NCBI GenBank assembly: GCA_017608295.1
Contig: JAFCGF010000072.1
Coordinates: forward strand, 1-7,368
Length of the DNA: 7,368 bases
Reading direction: 5' to 3'
From: Candidatus Woesearchaeota archaeon
Lineage (GTDB): Archaea; Nanoarchaeota; Nanoarchaeia; Woesearchaeales; JAGVZT01
The translations under genes and the position numbers were made by a program. How positions within the stretch are numbered: position 1 is the first letter of the stretch; each line of letters starts with the position of its first letter. The notes beneath the pieces were generated by a model. That model saw only the letters and a list, made by a program, of their open reading frames with translations. It had not been told where the DNA came from and ran no database searches. Below are positions 5,600 to 7,368 of this stretch, piece after piece.

Positions 5600-7204
5600 A
5601 TGAGTCATGTTGGTCGCAGTGAGCAGGAGAGAATCCGACTGGAATCGCTCGGGGAGATTCGTAAACTTGGGATTGATCCCTATCCTGCCGCCGGTTATGA
5701 GGTAAATACATTTAGTGAGGGGATCCTTGAAAATTTCGACGAGAAGAATAATAATTTTCAGGATGTAAGCCTTGCTGGCCGGATCATGAGCAGACGAATA
5801 ATGGGGAATGCTTCTTTCATCGAGGTACAGGATAGCCGGGGCAAGATCCAGGCCTATTTTCGAAGGGATACAATCTGTCCCGGAGAGGACAAGACCATGT
5901 ATAATGTAGTATTTAAACGACACCTGGATATCGGGGATATCATTGGAATAAAAGGAAATGTTTTTAAGACCCAGGTTGGTGAAACATCGATAAATGTAAC
6001 AGAATATACACTTCTCAGCAAAGCCATCCATCCTCTTCCAATCGTTAAAGAGAAAGAAGGGAAGACTTACGATGCTTTCACGGATCCTGAACAACGATAC
6101 CGGAACCGTTCGATGGACCTGGTTGTCAATCCGCATATAAAAGAGATTTTTGTTAAGAGAACGCAGATAACCAATTCAATCCGGAATTTTCTGAACGAAC
6201 GGGGATACCTTGAGGTGGAGACACCCATCCTTCAACCCATCTATGGTGGAGCGGCAGCAAGACCTTTTAAAACACATCACAATGCGCTGGACCAGACTCT
6301 TTATCTGCGAATTGCGAACGAACTCTACCTGAAACGTATCATTGCCGGAGGGTTTGACGGGGTTTATGAGTTTGCCAAAGATTTTAGGAATGAAGGGATG
6401 GACCGCTTTCACAATCCTGAATTTACCCAGATGGAGATCTATGTTGCCTACAAGGACTATAATTGGATGATGGAACTTTTTGAACAGATGATCGAGAAGG
6501 TAGCATTGGATGTTCATGGCACAACAAAGGTCCAGGTTGGGGAAAACATCATCGATTTCAAGACCCCATGGAAACGGGTTACCATGTATGATATGATCAA
6601 GGAGCATACCGGGATTGATATTTCGGGAATGGATGAGAAGCAGGTATACAACACCGCTGAGAGCCTGGGTGTAGAAGTGGATGACACCATGGGAAAAGGA
6701 AAACTTATAGATGAAATATTTGGGGAGCAGTGTGAGAGTCAGATTATTCAACCCACCTATATCACAGACTATCCGGTAGAGATGTCACCACTGTCTAAAA
6801 AGCACCGGAGCAAGGAGGGATTAGTAGAACGGTTTGAAGCGATAGTTAATGGGAAAGAATTGTGTAATGCTTTCTCTGAGCTAAATGATCCACTTGATCA
6901 GCGGGAGCGGTTTGAGGAACAACTCCAGCTTGGCAAGCGTGGTGATGAGGAGGCGATGGTTTTGGATGAGGATTTTTTGAAGGCCCTTGAAATAGCCATG
7001 CCACCAACGGCAGGATTAGGTGTTGGAATTGACCGCCTGGTTATGTTCATGACCAATTCGCCTTCGATCCAGGATGTGATCTTCTTCCCGCAAATGCGTC
7101 CTTTGCAGAGTGAACAGTCAACAGTGAGCAGTGAACAGGAATATATCAACCTGGGCATTCCGAAGGAGTGGGTGCCGGTGTTGCAGGGGTTAGGGTATAG
7201 TTGA
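5600..7204 (+). CDS. lysS: Lysyl-tRNA synthetase, class II, with truncated C-terminal extension
   Basis: LysS attaches lysine to tRNA-Lys in the cytoplasm. The N-terminal anticodon-binding OB fold spans about residues 55-145 ([29 protein letters not shown]). The class II catalytic core follows, with motif 1 near 190-215 ([18 protein letters not shown]), motif 2 FRNEG (262-266) with HNPEFT (271-276), and motif 3 [11 protein letters not shown] (472-482). All expected catalytic blocks are present, so the 534-residue product should be active. Two oddities occur at the end. Residues 504-513 ([10 protein letters not shown]) are encoded exactly by a heptamer tandem repeat. The frame also stops at 7202-7204 right after GLGYS, whereas the next 39 codons in another frame resemble the C-terminal extension of Bacteroidota LysS. 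ATG 5600 is chosen because [25 protein letters not shown] then starts the protein as in relatives. The gene is divergent from lipA. Confidence 0.96.
   Translation: MSHVGRSEQERIRLESLGEIRKLGIDPYPAAGYEVNTFSEGILENFDEKNNNFQDVSLAGRIMSRRIMGNASFIEVQDSRGKIQAYFRRDTICPGEDKTMYNVVFKRHLDIGDIIGIKGNVFKTQVGETSINVTEYTLLSKAIHPLPIVKEKEGKTYDAFTDPEQRYRNRSMDLVVNPHIKEIFVKRTQITNSIRNFLNERGYLEVETPILQPIYGGAAARPFKTHHNALDQTLYLRIANELYLKRIIAGGFDGVYEFAKDFRNEGMDRFHNPEFTQMEIYVAYKDYNWMMELFEQMIEKVALDVHGTTKVQVGENIIDFKTPWKRVTMYDMIKEHTGIDISGMDEKQVYNTAESLGVEVDDTMGKGKLIDEIFGEQCESQIIQPTYITDYPVEMSPLSKKHRSKEGLVERFEAIVNGKELCNAFSELNDPLDQRERFEEQLQLGKRGDEEAMVLDEDFLKALEIAMPPTAGLGVGIDRLVMFMTNSPSIQDVIFFPQMRPLQSEQSTVSSEQEYINLGIPKEWVPVLQGLGYS
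7109..7138 (+). repeat. Heptamer tandem repeat inside the lysS coding region
   Basis: Four 7-nt units, AGTGAAC AGTCAAC AGTGAGC AGTGAAC, plus AG make 30 bp that encode residues 504-513 of LysS. The segment lies between the PQMRP block that ends the catalytic core and the conserved [14 protein letters not shown] block, a linker that varies in length among relatives. Being 30 bp, it keeps the frame, although gain or loss of one 7-nt unit would not. Confidence 0.65.
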
Positions 7205-7320
7205 AGGAGGTTGAGAAGCCAGGTAAGCTGGCCAATGACCTTAATGGTTATAACAAAAAGAATAAGTTGGGATTGAAAGGGTTGAGTCCGGAGGATGTGG
7301 CGGGGTGGCTCATGGCTTAG
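7201..7320 (+). other. Out-of-frame remnant of the LysS C-terminal extension
   Basis: In the frame one base behind lysS, codons from 7201 to the TAG at 7318-7320 encode 39 residues including [20 protein letters not shown] and SPEDVAGWL. This has the character of the extension after the WVPVLQ-GY block in Bacteroidota LysS (a conserved NKKxKL core and a final tryptophan). It has no start codon of its own, and an in-frame TAG directly precedes it (7198-7200), so it is not an independent gene. One missing T in the GTTG at 7200-7203 would explain the break: tat agt ttg aag would read through to 7320. It may be a real mutation or a sequence error. Confidence 0.65.
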
Positions 7321-7368
7321 ACTGTTTGATCATTGTCATTCCTGCATAAATATAAACTTCATTTGATT

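Noticed and set aside
5585..6751. Minus-strand open frames of 183 and 191 codons inside lysS
   Set aside because: They are antisense to strongly conserved LysS motifs and read as low-quality, cysteine- and isoleucine-rich sequence with no recognisable family.
7196..7204. Programmed -1 frameshifting to make full-length LysS
   Set aside because: There is no X XXY YYZ slippery heptamer at the break and no evident downstream stimulatory structure; a one-base loss explains it more simply.
7321..7368. Terminator or start of another gene downstream of lysS
   Set aside because: The 48 bp show no strong hairpin with a T-run and no credible start with coding character.

Overview
The window looks like chromosomal DNA of a member of the Bacteroidota (Bacteroidales/Marinilabiliales-like). 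The reasons are protein-level resemblance of every gene to that phylum, a TAnnTTTG-type -7 element before lysS, no clear Shine-Dalgarno sequences, and intergenic repeats of kinds I associate with these genomes. No database search was possible, so gene names rest on motifs visible in the translations.

Layout. Positions 3-1400 (+) hold the 3' part of an outer-membrane beta-barrel-like protein; its reading frame is open to the left edge, so the gene starts outside the window. Positions 1401-1789 are a convergent intergenic region with a MITE-like inverted-repeat element (1474-1637) and a pair of small look-alike hairpins (1692-1753). On the minus strand, in order of transcription, come lipA (5411-4545), a repeat-packed spacer (4201-4544), lipB (4200-3484, GTG start preferred) and recJ (3505-1790). 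lipB and recJ overlap by 22 nt and are probably cotranscribed. A 188-bp divergent region separates lipA from lysS (+, 5600-7204). The last 164 bp contain an out-of-frame remnant of the lysS C-terminus (7201-7320) and then 48 bp in which I see nothing.

How the genes fit together. LipB and LipA are the two steps of endogenous lipoate synthesis: octanoyl transfer from ACP to lipoyl domains, then sulfur insertion. RecJ is a single-strand-specific 5'-3' exonuclease of recombination and repair. LysS charges tRNA-Lys. The barrel protein resembles the C-terminal half of a Bacteroidota family annotated as helix-hairpin-helix/ComEA-like, but no HhH motif lies within the window.

The genes are mostly housekeeping, and I see no new defence, mobile or biosynthetic system. 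The most interesting points are at small scale. A heptamer repeat (AGTnARC) has entered the lysS coding region in frame, and related heptamers occur downstream of lipA. lysS appears frameshifted just before a conserved C-terminal extension. Several different intergenic repeat families are packed into two short spacers, and one of them touches the longer possible start of lipB.
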